Part shown: positions 38,501 through 50,992 of the stretch, piece after piece | How the letters are laid out: every line of letters begins with the position of its first letter | Numbering within the stretch: position 1 is the first letter of the stretch | From: Struthidea cinerea | Lineage: Eukaryota; Chordata; Aves; Passeriformes; Corcoracidae | Assembly: GCA_013397865.1 (NCBI GenBank) | Contig: VZTI01004325.1 | Coordinates: 5,680-69,679 of the forward strand | Length of the DNA stretch: 64,000 nucleotides | Direction: 5' to 3' | Translations under genes and position numbers: made by a program | The notes under the pieces: model-generated | The model's database searches: none | What the model was told of the DNA's origin: nothing | Seen by the model: the letters and a program-made list of their open reading frames with translations, nothing else

Positions 38501-40263
38501 AATTATATGTACGTCACTACATTTCTTTCCCTGCATTCTAATAAGATAAAGAGGATGAAGAAAACACAGGGAAAAAAGTACAAGAGTCTCTGTCATTGCA
38601 GTGAAATTGAATTGATATTTACATTCGTCCTGTAACCAGACTTGGGCCTCTTCTTGAATAACAGTAATGGTGATCAAAGCAGAGAAGATCTTTGAGCTCT
38701 GTGCTTTCAAACTGCTCACTAATCACTATAATTCAGCAGAAAATAGGAACAAATCTACCCCAACAAACACCACAATCATTGCACTCTGAATAAAAGGGGC
38801 TCTCACCAAATAAAGCTGAAGCAAGGTAAAGATTGCTCTATTACACAGTATGTCAAAGTTAAATACAGGTCTAAATCTATTCAAAAATTTAGAACAGGCA
38901 GTCCCCAACCTAGAAATGAGTAGAGAGGCTGCTTTGTTAAGTGAATAACGTTGTCCAGAGCCTGCTGTGGCATCACCACCAGTGACAGCAGCATCTGTTT
39001 CTGCACAGGCCTATTTCAGCCTTGACACTGCTAACTGTGGTACTAAGGTGGTGTTTGATTTAATTAAATGCCACTCCAAAGAAGACCCGTGTACCTACAG
39101 CACGTGTACCTGGAGGAGCGTCTGGTTCTTCCTCCTCAGCAGTTTGGTATTTTTCTGTTTATGCATGGAAATGAAACTGCTTTCAGATACGAAGCTGAAC
39201 GGTAGCCAGGTGCTTTATAACTGTGTTAGCCTGAAGCTCTCATGAGAAATATTTTTTCCTGGAAAATAAATTATAACACGGCTAAGTGGTGCCTGACAAA
39301 GCTAAACAGGAGCCATGCTGCTCTATTGCAAATTCATCTGCAGTCTCTCGGTAGAAAGACAAATAAAAGCACTTCATCAAAATCAGTCAGGGAAGCACAG
39401 GAATGCTCATCAGAGACCACTAAACTCTAAATACCAATCAATTTCACCAACTTTTTTGTCAAACTTGCAAGTCCCCTCAAGCACTGTCGTCTAGAGCTGC
39501 CAGAAGATGCTGCATGAAATGTGGGAACAGAGCAGGCGAGCAATGGCTGAAAGCCCCTCTCTGACACTTGTAATTAGTGCATGTGCTTATGATCAGCATG
39601 GGCCAGCATTTATCGAAGTCAGTAGGTGGGGCTTGGCTGACATTAAGGTTTTGAAACCAGGCCTAAGGGCTCAGAAACCTTATGGTCCATTTGAGAATTG
39701 GGCTCACCATTTCTTTTTACTGTATCGGCTATTTTCCAGTGACCTGGGCATGTCCCAGCGGCCAGCAAGCATTTTTGTTGCAAACATCATGAGTGCAGAC
39801 AGGATCCTTTAGACTGCCCTTGAATTCAAAGTCGATGAAATATATAATATTGAGGGATTTCTGTCAAGGAATTTGCACTGAGACTTTTTCCTGCACAAAG
39901 AGATCCCAAAATTGTTTTACAGCCGATGGGACATTAAATGTTATGACAGTGTTAAGTCCCACTCTCTGCTACCTTTGTCCTCATCATTCTTCTCTGTCAA
40001 ATGCAAAAGTAGTTCTGAGAGAAGAAAAAATTAAAATGTAACCTCCTCACCAATTTCTCTAAGCTGTGGTTATGTCCTCACTGTTTTAATGTTCACATTT
40101 GTCATGTCAGAAATGTATTTTAAAGTTTTGTTTAAACAATGTCAGGTCCTGTAAACACAGCATAATGGACAGAGAACAAAATAGCTTCTCTACTGCACCC
40201 CTCACCCACTTTGTGTCTCTCTGTGCCAGATTCAATCGTTGGTTTGCACGTCCTTATGATCAA

Positions 40264-40284
40264 ATAGCCCATCAAATGGGCTAT
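40264..40284. other. 9-bp hairpin with 3-nt loop
   Basis: ATAGCCCAT (40264-40272) and ATGGGCTAT (40276-40284) are exact reverse complements around CAA. Short inverted repeats of this size recur by chance at this window length. Confidence 0.7.
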
Positions 40285-40359
40285 GAGGCAGAGTACAGTA
40301 CAACACAAGTACGTGGTGATTAGGTCTAACTTGACTCTGAATTATTTTTAAAATAATCC

Positions 40360-40620
40360 AGCCCCTCCTGGGCTGTCTTCCACCTCCCCACAATACCCTA
40401 CTGAGTGTCCTTTTACTCTCAAGCCTTTTTCTCTGAGATTCATTCCTTTACTTCCAGGTTTTTGCTTTCTTAAACAATCTCTGCCACCTTTTTTCCATCT
40501 CATTATTTAGATATTCCTCCATTCTTCATTTCACAGTTTCTTTACATTTCCCATCCAAAAGAAGACCTTCTTTTTTGCCTCCCTCCAGCTCCCCTGTTTT
40601 CTGGAATTATGGATCAACCC
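40360..40620. repeat. Pyrimidine-rich (C/T-biased) stretch
   Basis: About 260 bases show a marked C/T excess on the plus strand, with many short CTTCC, CCTCC and CTTTC runs but no regular unit. It may be a decayed polypyrimidine satellite. It is not preceded by anything I can identify as a transposon. Confidence 0.55.
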
Positions 40621-43569
40621 GAGCTCCACATTTGCCTTCTGGGACAAATCTGATTTTATTTTTGGATACAGTTTGCTCAGAAAAAACAAGATCAAGTAAA
40701 CAGAGGTTTCCAGCTATTATCTGCTGAATTCTGAGTCTTCAGTCTCAAGGCTGTGTGCATTGTTCTTTGAATATCATGTAGAGCACATTTTGTAAGAGGC
40801 TTGTGGTTTCTGTATGTCCCCTGAATCGTGAAAAGGTGAGGGAAGCAGGAGTGGAGAAGGTTGTCTTAAGCATTGAAATACTCACCTGCAGTGCTCTGTA
40901 GCCCACAGTTCCTGTATACACTTTTAAATGCTGGGCATGAGGAGAGATGCAACTTATTTATTTATGTACATGCTTTGGTAAGAAAAGCAATACAAAGCAG
41001 TCACCGCTGCAAAATAAGAGTGCTTCTGTTTTGCTGGACTTACAAAGGGGAAAGTGCTTGGATCGATGTTCTGCTATTGTATAATCAACAATGCATCACA
41101 ATTCTGTATTGTTTTCTCTAAAAATTCTCCATTGCAGTTGGCCATAAAATTACAGGAAAAGATACCTACATTTTCTGTCACTCCTAAATGATAAAAACAA
41201 CACATAACCTCATCTTAGAAACAAAGCCTTAGCATTCGGAAAAGAAGGTTTGATGATAAGCTCTAATGAGTTTAGTCCTTTGAATCCTACTTCAGGTGAG
41301 GGTAGTGAGTCACCTGGGGCTGAATTCTCAGCAGTAAAGAAGTAGAGGAAAACAAATCAGTAGCTTTCCTGCAGAGCAGTGGTCTAATCACATCTGACAC
41401 CAATTAGCATCCTTGCTGATGGTCCCTATTAGGACATAGTTGAAGTCAGAATTACCTGTCTCAACAGTGCAGTGGTCCTTTTGCTGAGCAAAATTGAAAG
41501 CCAAGCCTTGCCCGTAAAGCCAAGGGTGAAAAAAACATCTTCAAGAACATCAGCTTCAAAACTGTCCCTAAAATGGGCCTGTCCTTTTTTCTGTCACCAT
41601 ACTTTCAGCTGAAACAACACCAGTTCAGCTTCCTCCATTGTCAGCAGTGAGTAATTTTCAGAGAAGATGTGAAGTGTGAATCCACATCATTCACAATTGA
41701 ACTCTGCATCGAGTGTGCTTGCCAGGGTTAGTCACTGCAAAAGGAAGAACGCCTTGTAGCTCACTAAACGTTTCCACCTTGCTTTTGCTGGTTATATAAG
41801 CTAGCAGAAGTACCTTTGCAGAAAAGATCCATGATTTTAAAAATGTATTTAACTGGCAAAAACATGTATTAAATTCCTATAAATTTCACAGATATTGTGG
41901 AAGTCACAGTACTTATGATGAAGTGGGGTAAGGGAGAAGTTACTCTTACTATATTTTCACCATCTAAAAATGTTTTGCTGTGTATTTTCAGTTTCCTGGA
42001 ATTCACCAGGCAAAAACTGCTATGTTAACAAAGACCTACTGGACCTTTTTCAAGTGTAGCTGACTGAAAACCCAAGAATTTCTTGGCCTGTTTTACCTTC
42101 TCAGGTTTTAAAACATATCTATGCACTGAAATTGTGTCAAGAGACACATATTGCTTAATTACAGAGAAGCATTTTGACAAAAAATACATTTCCCATGCCT
42201 TCTTCAGCTCTTAATTTTTCCTGCCAATTCTCCGCTACCATCTGTCATCAACTCCCATTTTTCTCTTCAGCTGAAATATGAGTGTAATACTGATTCCAAA
42301 ATATCATAATAGAGTCTGTGTCCCCTTTGTACTGCATTTTCCTGAAGATAACAGCAGAGGATTGCAAATCCTGTTCAAGATTGCCAGTAGGTTTGTCAGT
42401 GTTCAGAGTCAAGAAGAAAAGCTCATCTGCTAGAATGACTCATGAAAACCTCATCTTTGATCACTGGGACAGTTTTCAAATTATGTATGTCCCCTCCAGT
42501 TCCAGGGCATTTTCAGATCTCCGGTTTTTCAGTTGGATTTTGAAGCTTAAGTAATTTTGTTCCTGGCCCAGGCATCATCAAATGTGGGAGAAAGTAATTC
42601 TTCTCTTTGTCCCAATTTTCTCCTAATGAGGGTAGTTCCTTAGTGGGTTTTGGTCACTTACTTTTTTTAAACAATGAGCCAGAAACAAATGCTGGTGAGT
42701 AACAAGCTTAAAATGCAGGATACTTTCTGTAGAAATAAAAATTATATAGTTCATATAAGTTCATCTCTCCATACTAGAAGTGTTTTTCCTCATCTTCTTA
42801 CTTGACATGAAACCTGTAATTTCTTTGCTATATGGATTGACCTGGGAGTAAGTAGGAACTTCACTTGTACCTTGGCTCTCTGGGGGGACACATCAGGCAC
42901 ATCCAGTGCACCTGGATCTCTTGGCCTGTCTCAGCCGATCAGAGATAACTAAATGAAAATGTCAGCTTAAAAGAAATGAGTGGCACATAGAAAACACAGC
43001 CCAGGTACATCTGGGACATGATTTTGAAATGTAGCCAATCAGAAACGACTGAAGTTTGTTCCTGCTTGCTGACTGCAGACAGTCTTCGGGGAAATAAGTC
43101 ACATCTAGTCTTTCAATTAGCAGGACAAACTGTGCAGATGTCACACTGAACACATTCAGCCACATTTCAGAAGAGGTCAGTAGAGTAAAGGAAATCAGTA
43201 TGTCAATGGTTTAGCAGAATACCCAGGGAATTTTCTTCAAGGTGTGGTTGCACCAAAGGAGCGAGTTCTCCCTGGAATCACTAAGATGGCTTTTCTAAGG
43301 AAAACTGTCCTCACTGGAGGCTGAATCTCTCCAGCCATTCATGATGTGCGCTGTGACTGCAACAGAGCAAAAAGTACAGGTTTAAGCTTTTTCATCCCCA
43401 GAATGTCCAGACTCATGTATGTGAAAACGGGCAGCTCAGACAGTGGCCTTTTGCCATCTCAGGCTTCAGCAGTGAAGCGCTCTGGTGCCGAGCTCATGTG
43501 TGGATTTGCCTGCTAAGGAGCATGCCCAGGCTGTGCTGGGTGTGAGGGCAAATTGTGGTTGTTGCTAAG

Positions 43570-43860
43570 ATAGATTTGAAGTGAAACTGATGCATAGAAA
43601 TGAAATGATTGATATCTTATTTTTCTGAGCGTAGCAGTGTGAACATTTGCTGTAAATTATATTTGTTACAGACCCAGAATCTTTTGGCAGTGACTCTGAG
43701 TTTGGATGGACTGGCTAAACAACTTGTTAAACAAATAGGTTTCAGTCTGCATTTTGCAAATTATTTTGATTATACAATGTAGTTTGCATGATTAACGAGT
43801 TGCAGAGTTTTATTTTTCTGTTATCTGACTGGACTTATTTATTCATGGAAAAAAAACCTT
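43570..43860. promoter_or_regulatory. Candidate conserved non-coding element
   Basis: AT-rich unique sequence includes TTTGCAAATTATTTTGATTAT (about 43755-43775) and a POU/octamer-like TTTGCATGATTAACGAG (about 43783-43799). These are plausible homeodomain and POU sites. Evidence is motif texture only. Confidence 0.22.
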
Positions 43861-46800
43861 ATTCCATCAATACTATTAAATTTGAAAGTAATATATAATA
43901 TTATTATCTTGTTATTTAGACAGAGCTGTAGATTTCTACTTGCAAAGGTACCATGTTGTATTTAATGATTCAGCCAAATTATTCCTTACAAGTACTGTTG
44001 AAAATTTAGTTGTTAATCAATGCTAACTTGGATAAAATGCAAATTTTGGAACAAATATACATGTACATATGTGCTCACACACCCCTCCCTGTCCCTAGAT
44101 ACTGAGTGTGATTAGTAAATCAAGCTGCTGACATATCATTATTATCAAAAAACTGAGTTTCCATATAATGAGGCAGCAGCAAGTTAATGATAAAACCTGA
44201 TTTTTATTTTCATCTTCTCTGAAGTTTGCAATGAAAGAGCAAAGATCCAATAAAACTATAGAAACTGGTGATATATATTGCAATAATAGAGCTGCAAAAT
44301 ATTTCAGGTAAACTGAAGGCATCAAAGGAAAAAAAAATATTCCAAATATGCTGCAGCAAATATGTGCATTAAGTGAAGGAAAATTCCTGGAATTTAGTTT
44401 TCTTAAAAATGAGCTAAATTAGTTTCTTTTCTTCTAAGCAGAATTTTTCTACCTGCTGTTTGCAATCTGTGTCATTCTATTTGAGTGATTCTTAGGGCTG
44501 CAGCAAATGATTTGGCTGCCTGCCGAATCTTACTTGAAACAGCAGCAGTAAAGCTTTCCCTGCTCCTGGCCCATCTGATCTTTGTAGTGGTCACTGCCTG
44601 CATATCACAAAGGCAAAATGGGCCATGTATTTATCCTTCAGATGCTGAGGTTCATAGTCCAATGGAGCTTAGGGTCTGTGCTCTAAATTACACACTTGAG
44701 GTGCCAGAATAAGCAGCTGCATGACATGGTAACCCCCAGCAGTGGGCTGCAGCAATCTCTGCAGTTGTCTGCGAGGATTCAGCAGATCTGACTTACGTGA
44801 AGCCGTAGTTTTCAAGTCAGCTATCAGTGACCTGCTAGATTCCATGTGTGGACTTCTATCTCTTGGTCATTTGGTGTAAAGATGAGCTGAAAGGAGGGTT
44901 AGGTTCTATTTCATGTAGGGATTACAAGATACGCTTTTCTTTCTGTGTTCATGATTTGCTTCATGTTTGTAATAAATCTAGTGGGGTTGGGAGCATCACT
45001 TTGTCCTACTACAAGCCGGAAAGAAAATGTAAGAAAGAGTCATGCTACTAGAGGAGAGACCTGGGTCAGGTCTGCAACTAACTGCTGTGATCAGCAAACG
45101 GGCACACATCAAATTTCACATATCAAACAGCCTTGACAACTGGGATCACACCCTAATCAGTGGGGTTAAGGGGAGAATCAAAAGGAGGAGGAGATGGTAT
45201 GTTTCAAGGATTCTTTCTTTGAATACAAACAGAATTGTGCTTCTCTCTGGCATGTTTATAGATCTAGATTGTGCTGCATGATGTTAATATCCTGCCCAAG
45301 CCTAGCTGGAGGTGAATCAGTCACTAGGTGGGTCTCAGTGCACTGCAGGGAAGCCAGAGCCAACCCTCCACAACCCTCAATACTGAATATCAGGAACAGA
45401 AAGCTGTGAGTGTTTCAAAATCTGTGGACGCTTCATCTTTCCATTTCTCCCATTGATGTTTGAATCACAGATCCCAGAACAAGCATTGCATAGCTGTGTC
45501 ACAGTAGCAAATTTTCAGCAGCTATTCCAACTGGGCCAGGTCATGACTGAAGGGTTTAAGTATTAAAATCTCCATGCAACACCTACTATGTCATTGTCTG
45601 ATACCAAAATGGACATGAAATACACAATATAAATAAGGGAAGGAATGAGACAGGAAGGAATGATGTGATTTTATTCTTACTAAGGGGAAATATCAATATC
45701 AAGATTTGGCTAGTAAGTTTATCCTGACGCTGATGTGCATGTGAGGGTACACAGGAAAATGTATATGGGAGGCAAAGTGTAAATGGGTTAAAAAGAAGAA
45801 AGGAACAAGGTAGATGTCAGGAAACTTTAGGAAGAAAATTAAAATAAGGGAGTAAAGTGGGAGATATAAAACCAACAGTACTGTATTAACAGTGTGCTGA
45901 GGCCATGGCAGTCATTACTGCAGTATCTTCATGATTTTTTGTGATGCACTGGAAATACTTTCTCATTCTACAGAACTGGATCTGATACATAAACAGATTA
46001 AATGGTTTGAAGAAGGCCAGTGACAGAACTGACATTCTTGGATAGTATTAAGATGCTGAAACTCTAAACTCTACATTCAAATGTGTGAGCTGGGAAATTC
46101 TAAAAGGAAGAGCATGTAAATTATTGTTACTGTCCTCTCTGATCTGGGCCTTGGATATTTCAGACTGTGTGTCAATACTCTTAGATATCCACAAGGAAGA
46201 TCAATAATTTTTTTTAGTTCTATATGTCTTGTATAACTTAACTTAGATCACATTTTAAAAATTACTCAGAGTCCAAAACCTTTTGAATATCTCAAACATT
46301 TAATCAGCTATATGAGAACTATGTTAATTTGCATTCAAATTGGAGTCATACATTCAACACATTTGGGAATTCTCTCTCTCAGTTCCTTTGAAAACCTACA
46401 GTGCTATCAAGAGGTTATATAGACTGAAATATAAATAACGCCAAACATGAATCATTACATGGCAGTGTCAGCTAAGCTGACTGCAGGTTAATGTAGGAAC
46501 CCAAATCGTTGGTCAACACAGCACAGTATGTGCCAATGCCTGTTGTGCTTCACTGCACTGAATTTACCAGGGCATGTTTGCTGTGTTACCACACCTCAAA
46601 CTGGAGTTCCACTGAGTACTGTAAACATGCCTTTAGGCTCCTGTGAGCTAGAATCCCTTGAAAATGGGATGAAGAGACAGGTTTTCTAAAACGAAAGGGA
46701 AATAGCTAGTGGGATGTTTAGCAGGAGGCATCATACATCACAAATCACAGTAACTCTCTACACAGGCCCAGACACATCTTTAACCTGTAAATATTTGATA

Positions 46801-47515
46801 ATTTTACTCTAAGTAACTTCGACATTGACTTCTGTGCCTAAGATAAAGCCATTTATAAAGGATTCACACATGACCTTATTTGTTAGCAAAGTAACAGAGA
46901 TCTTTCTTTAGAAGACTTTGTCAAGTCTGCAAACCCAAGGAAAGTCACAGGATAATGCTATCCTTTTTCATAGTTGCAAATACACATCTTCAGTAATAGG
47001 GCAAGTCACAATTCACTCTCAACATTAAACAAGGTTTCCTACAGTGATGACATAATAAAGGCAACATCCCAGACTTCTTTCTGGAGAGTTTAAACAAACT
47101 AGAATGTATGAAAAATACTGAATAGTCAGTAGTGGATTTTTAAGTCTGGCACAAAGCAAGTCCTCCTCAAAGAAGAATTTCCTCCAAGCATAAACATGAA
47201 ATAGCTTTCAATAAAAATATGACATATGAAAATCTTCATTGTGAAAGGAGAATTCAGCTTGAAAGTCTCTATTTCCCTTATTTGATAAACAGTCTCAATG
47301 ACTTTTCAGTGAACAGTGATGTTTCATACAGAAATGACATTTAAAATAAATCAAGATAAATTATTAGAGGCCCCTAATATTTGGAAAGACTTGGATTTTA
47401 CTTATAAAGTGCTTAATATTATAAAAGTGGAGAATACTATAGAATAATATATTTTAATATATAACAAAGCATGAAACACCTTAATGTGCTTACAGATTTT
47501 GAGTTCTGAGGCTAA

Positions 47516-47534
47516 CTAGACTAGACTAGACTAG
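47516..47534. repeat. (CTAGA)n pentanucleotide microsatellite
   Basis: Three full CTAGA units and a partial fourth in tandem. Short and perfect. Confidence 0.9.
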
Positions 47535-49280
47535 GAAAGGTAATGATCTAATTCATATATTTCTTGGTATAGGAAAGTAGTGAGCAAAAATAAGGGTTTT
47601 GGGATAATTTCGTACTAACTGTGTAGTTAAATATGCAACAATGTTTTCAGAATATTTTTATGTGGTCTTTCTTTTTCTGATATGTTAAAGAAAATAATAA
47701 ACAGTTATGATTCACCTAAAATTTTGTTTCCATTTTTCATATGAATCTCTTTAATAAAAAAGAAAGGACAAACAAGCAAAAAACACAACAACAAAAAACC
47801 CCAAATCCTTTTCCATCTTTAATTCTAATCTCATGGAAAGGGGCATTTCTCAGAGGAGACCACCCATCACCTGGTCCTTTGTATTCCTCAGGTCAGTCCC
47901 AGAGCCCTGTGAAAATTAGGAGAGCTGGTCCTGCAATCTCTGGCTTTTATGTAATGGAATAGGTTACACAAAGCAATAAATTTCATTTAAATGTTGCTGT
48001 GGCCCAGCAGTACCAACCACTTCCCTCTGCAGTTAGAAACATTTCTATTTGGTGAGTACACATAAAACCTCTGTCAGCAGCACTTGGAAAGTCACTGGTC
48101 TCAACTTGTCTTCTTGAAGAAACTTTGCTGTAAAGGAAACCTATGGAGGAAAATAGTAAAATTCTTTTCTCTCTCAGTATGATAAGCAAGTGTCATAAAA
48201 AAATCTGAATTATAACTTCCCAACTGCACACAAACAGAATTAGTTTCTGTCATCATGCAAAGCTTGACATGAGAACAAAAGAGCCCTTTACTCTTTTATG
48301 AAGCTGTAGAAAGGTGATTGTTTTTCTTTTAGTTGTCAGAGATTATTACTGAATGGCTATAATGTTAATTCCATTTCTAGGATGAAGTCAACCGTATTTA
48401 ATATTTAAAGGGAATAAAATAGCAAGGCAACAGTTGAATGAACAATTTCCACAAATAATTCCCATGCACTTTGTTTTCTGTTTGTACTTCCAACTGTGAA
48501 TGGATGCCAAATTCTCAAATATAATTGTATTAATTCTTGTTTTACATATTTCTCCAGCAAATAATTTCGTGGATTGTTATTTATTGAAAACATTGAAATT
48601 GTTGCAATCAGGTTAATTACATTTCATGTTCCTTTTTTCCCCCAATTATTGTTATACACAAATAACCAAAATAGTATAAGTTACATATGGAGAAAAAATA
48701 CAGTAACACTTGTATATTAGGTTACTGTAACTAATTAAGCTTAAGCTTCATTTTCTCTGTGTTCCAATTGCAAAACAAGACAAGAAGTAAAAACCCCATA
48801 ACTGTATCCATGCCTGTGCTCCCTGGTTAATGCAGATTTCTTTCTGGCAAGATCACCTGGGTGAGATTCACAAGTGCTGTGAATCTCCACGTGTCTCGTT
48901 CCTACTCTAAACTTAACATCACCCATATTTATTTTGTAAATTTATGGCTGCTATTGCCTTTGGTAAACTGCAGTGTTGAAGTGTATCAGTCACACTGAAC
49001 AGAATGAGTATTACAGACATATTTCACATATTTCCATAAACAACGAGAAGGAAGCTTGTGGCTGCAGAAAAGCAGAGTTAAATAAAATCAGTCTCAACAA
49101 AGGAGAAGCAGCATCATGGAATTGTAGAAACAGAACTAACAGGTGAGAGCTGCAGCAGGGAGAGAATAGAAGGAGTGAAACAGGTTCATGCCCAGGTTGT
49201 CTTTCTGGTGCAGAACTGGAAAACCAGATTATGTCTTTTCACTGATGGAGGTATAGTTCTTTGTATTGGTTTAGTTATTT

Positions 49281-49341
49281 AAAAAAANNNNNNNNNNNNN
49301 NNNNNNNNNNNNNNNNNNNNNNNNNNAAAAAAAAAAAAAAA
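49281..49341. other. Assembly gap (39 N) inside an A tract
   Basis: A7 at 49281-49287, N at 49288-49326 and A15 at 49327-49341. Both edges are A, so the gap most likely replaces an A-rich homopolymer or simple repeat that could not be assembled. The true length is unknown, and the N count need not reflect it. Confidence 0.95.
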
Positions 49342-50319
49342 GACTAATGGGATGTGTTTAGCTGCGAATTTTACACCTCACTGTGTTGAACAAACACCAT
49401 TGCAGTAATACTACTAGGTATAAAGCTGACCAGATTTGGCAGTGCAATCCTGGCTTTCCTGAATTGGTGCCAACTCTGAAAATAGCCACCTTTCTCAGGT
49501 TTTGTGTTTTGTTTTTATTAATCCTGATCACTGCAATTAGAGCTCCAGCATAGTTCTCAGGTAAAATAACTAGGACACTACCCTTTAATTTCTCCTTTTC
49601 ATTTGTTTATGGTTATTCTTCTTCCCCCAGAAAAACTGGAAACAAAATCTTTTTTTAATCTTTTGAGTTCAGGAAAAACAGGGTAATTGTACTTTTCACT
49701 GCAATTTAAAATAAGGCTAAGGACAACTTTCCTAATCTGGAACACAGCAGCTGGGTTCAGGAAGCAGGAATGCACCACGACGGCACTTTGAGCTGAGCAA
49801 AGATCCTGAGAGTTCTGTTAAATACTGATCAGATTGCTCAGTGTTCCGAGCCTTGCAAACATATGTGTATGTACAGTTGGAGTCACTGTGACATTTCAAA
49901 GTAATATTTTTTTCTTCAACCTTTGAAAAGAAACACAAGTGTGAAAGAGAAGAGCCATGGGTCCATTGGAAGAGAAGTTCTACCAGGTGCATTTAAAGTT
50001 GTGGGAAGACTGCTGGATTATGAAAGCTGACTGAGAAATCTGCCTAAGTATCAAAAATATGTCTTTATGTTATGCAACCCCCTTGTTTTCTACTGCCTTT
50101 TACTGAGGAGCAGGAGAGTGATTCTTTCAAAATAAATTTAGTGCTGCAGTTGAGCACAGAGAAAGATTTCTACCATGTGTCTGTTGTTTCTGTTCCATAC
50201 TGAATGCTAATTTTCTGTCCAATCTCCTTAAACTGAGTCTGACCAAAAAAAAGTCTGGGATTAAAGAAACCCCTCTACTATTATTTTTTTTTTAAATTGG
50301 GTTAAGTCATTTTCATTCC
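49342..50319. other. Non-coding sequence, no gene recognised
   Basis: No exon, repeat or structural element is evident between the assembly gap and the CR1 remnant. Reading frames are short (up to 86 codons). Confidence 0.55.
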
Positions 50320-50940
50320 ATTGACATGGGGGAGATAAGAGAGTGCTCAAGTTTCTAGATGACACCAAAATGAGGGTAAGGACTGATGTGCTTGAGGACA
50401 GAGCTGCTGGGCAGGTGGACCTGAGCAGCCTGGGAGAATGGGCAACCGAGACCTAATGAAATTCAGCGAAATTCAGCAAGGGCTGTCTCAGAATAGGAAA
50501 GGTGCTGCTAAAGTGAAGTTCATCAGAGGGCCACCAAGATGATCAGGGGATGGGAACACTTGCCCTACAATGAGGGGCTGGGATTCTGGAGAAGACACAG
50601 CTTTGGAGGTGATCACTGAGCAGCCTGCTGGTGCCTTGGGGACATCAAGGATATGTCACCTTCACAGAGGTGCGTGGCTGGAAGAGCAGCAATGGGCATA
50701 TGCTGAAACAGGAGAGGTTCAGACTGGAAATAAGGAAAAAGCTTTGACATCCTGAGACGCAGGAAGTTTGCCCAAAGATGTCGAGCAGTCTATGTTCTTG
50801 GAGGTTTTTAAGATGAGGCTGGATAAACCCTGAGCAACCCGGCCTGGCCTCAGAGCTGTCCCGATTTTGAGCAAGAGGGTGGACTGCAGATCTTCTGAGG
50901 TCCTTTCCAGCCTGAAATATCTTGTGATCCTCTGATTCTG
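50320..50940 (+). mobile_element. Degenerate CR1 LINE 3' end with internal deletion
   Basis: CR1 is the dominant non-LTR retrotransposon of birds. The left part (about 50320-50505) has AAGTTTCTAGATGACACCAA and a TGGACCTGAGCAGCCTGGGA-like segment, matching the ...GCAGATGACACCAAG... region of the reverse-transcriptase frame. The sequence then jumps to GGGCCACCAAGATGATCAGG and ACACTTGCCCTACAATGAGG near the 3' end of ORF2, so a few hundred bases of the consensus are missing. The right part contains TCAGACTGGAAATAAGGAAAA and GTTTGCCCAAAGATGTCGAG, then GGAGGTTTTTAAGATGAGGC, and closes with GAGGTCCTTTCCAGCCTG before CTTGTGATCCTCTGATTCTG, the 3' terminal repeat region. Many substitutions and stops make it dead, and no intact protein remains. 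It is an old 5'-truncated insertion on the plus strand. Confidence 0.9.
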
Positions 50941-50974
50941 ACCAAACCAAGCAACTGATCATATCTGTGAGATT

Positions 50975-50992
50975 AAAAAAAAAAAAAAAAAA
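50975..50992. repeat. A18 homopolymer
   Basis: Eighteen consecutive A lie 35 bp after the CR1 3' end. CR1 elements end in short octamer-type repeats rather than a poly(A) tail, so the two are probably unrelated. Confidence 0.85.

Larger units (their letters stand above)
37573..49280. other. Non-coding AT-rich sequence, no gene recognised
   Basis: The stretch contains a pyrimidine-rich strand at 40360-40620, a 9-bp perfect hairpin at 40264-40284, the (CTAGA)n tract at 47516-47534 and several candidate regulatory blocks (38255-38500, 43570-43860). Reading frames are short and without family resemblance. Confidence 0.55.

Noticed and set aside
50570..50755. 61-codon plus-strand open frame
   Set aside because: Falls inside the degenerate CR1 remnant and does not follow the reading frame of the element's own protein.
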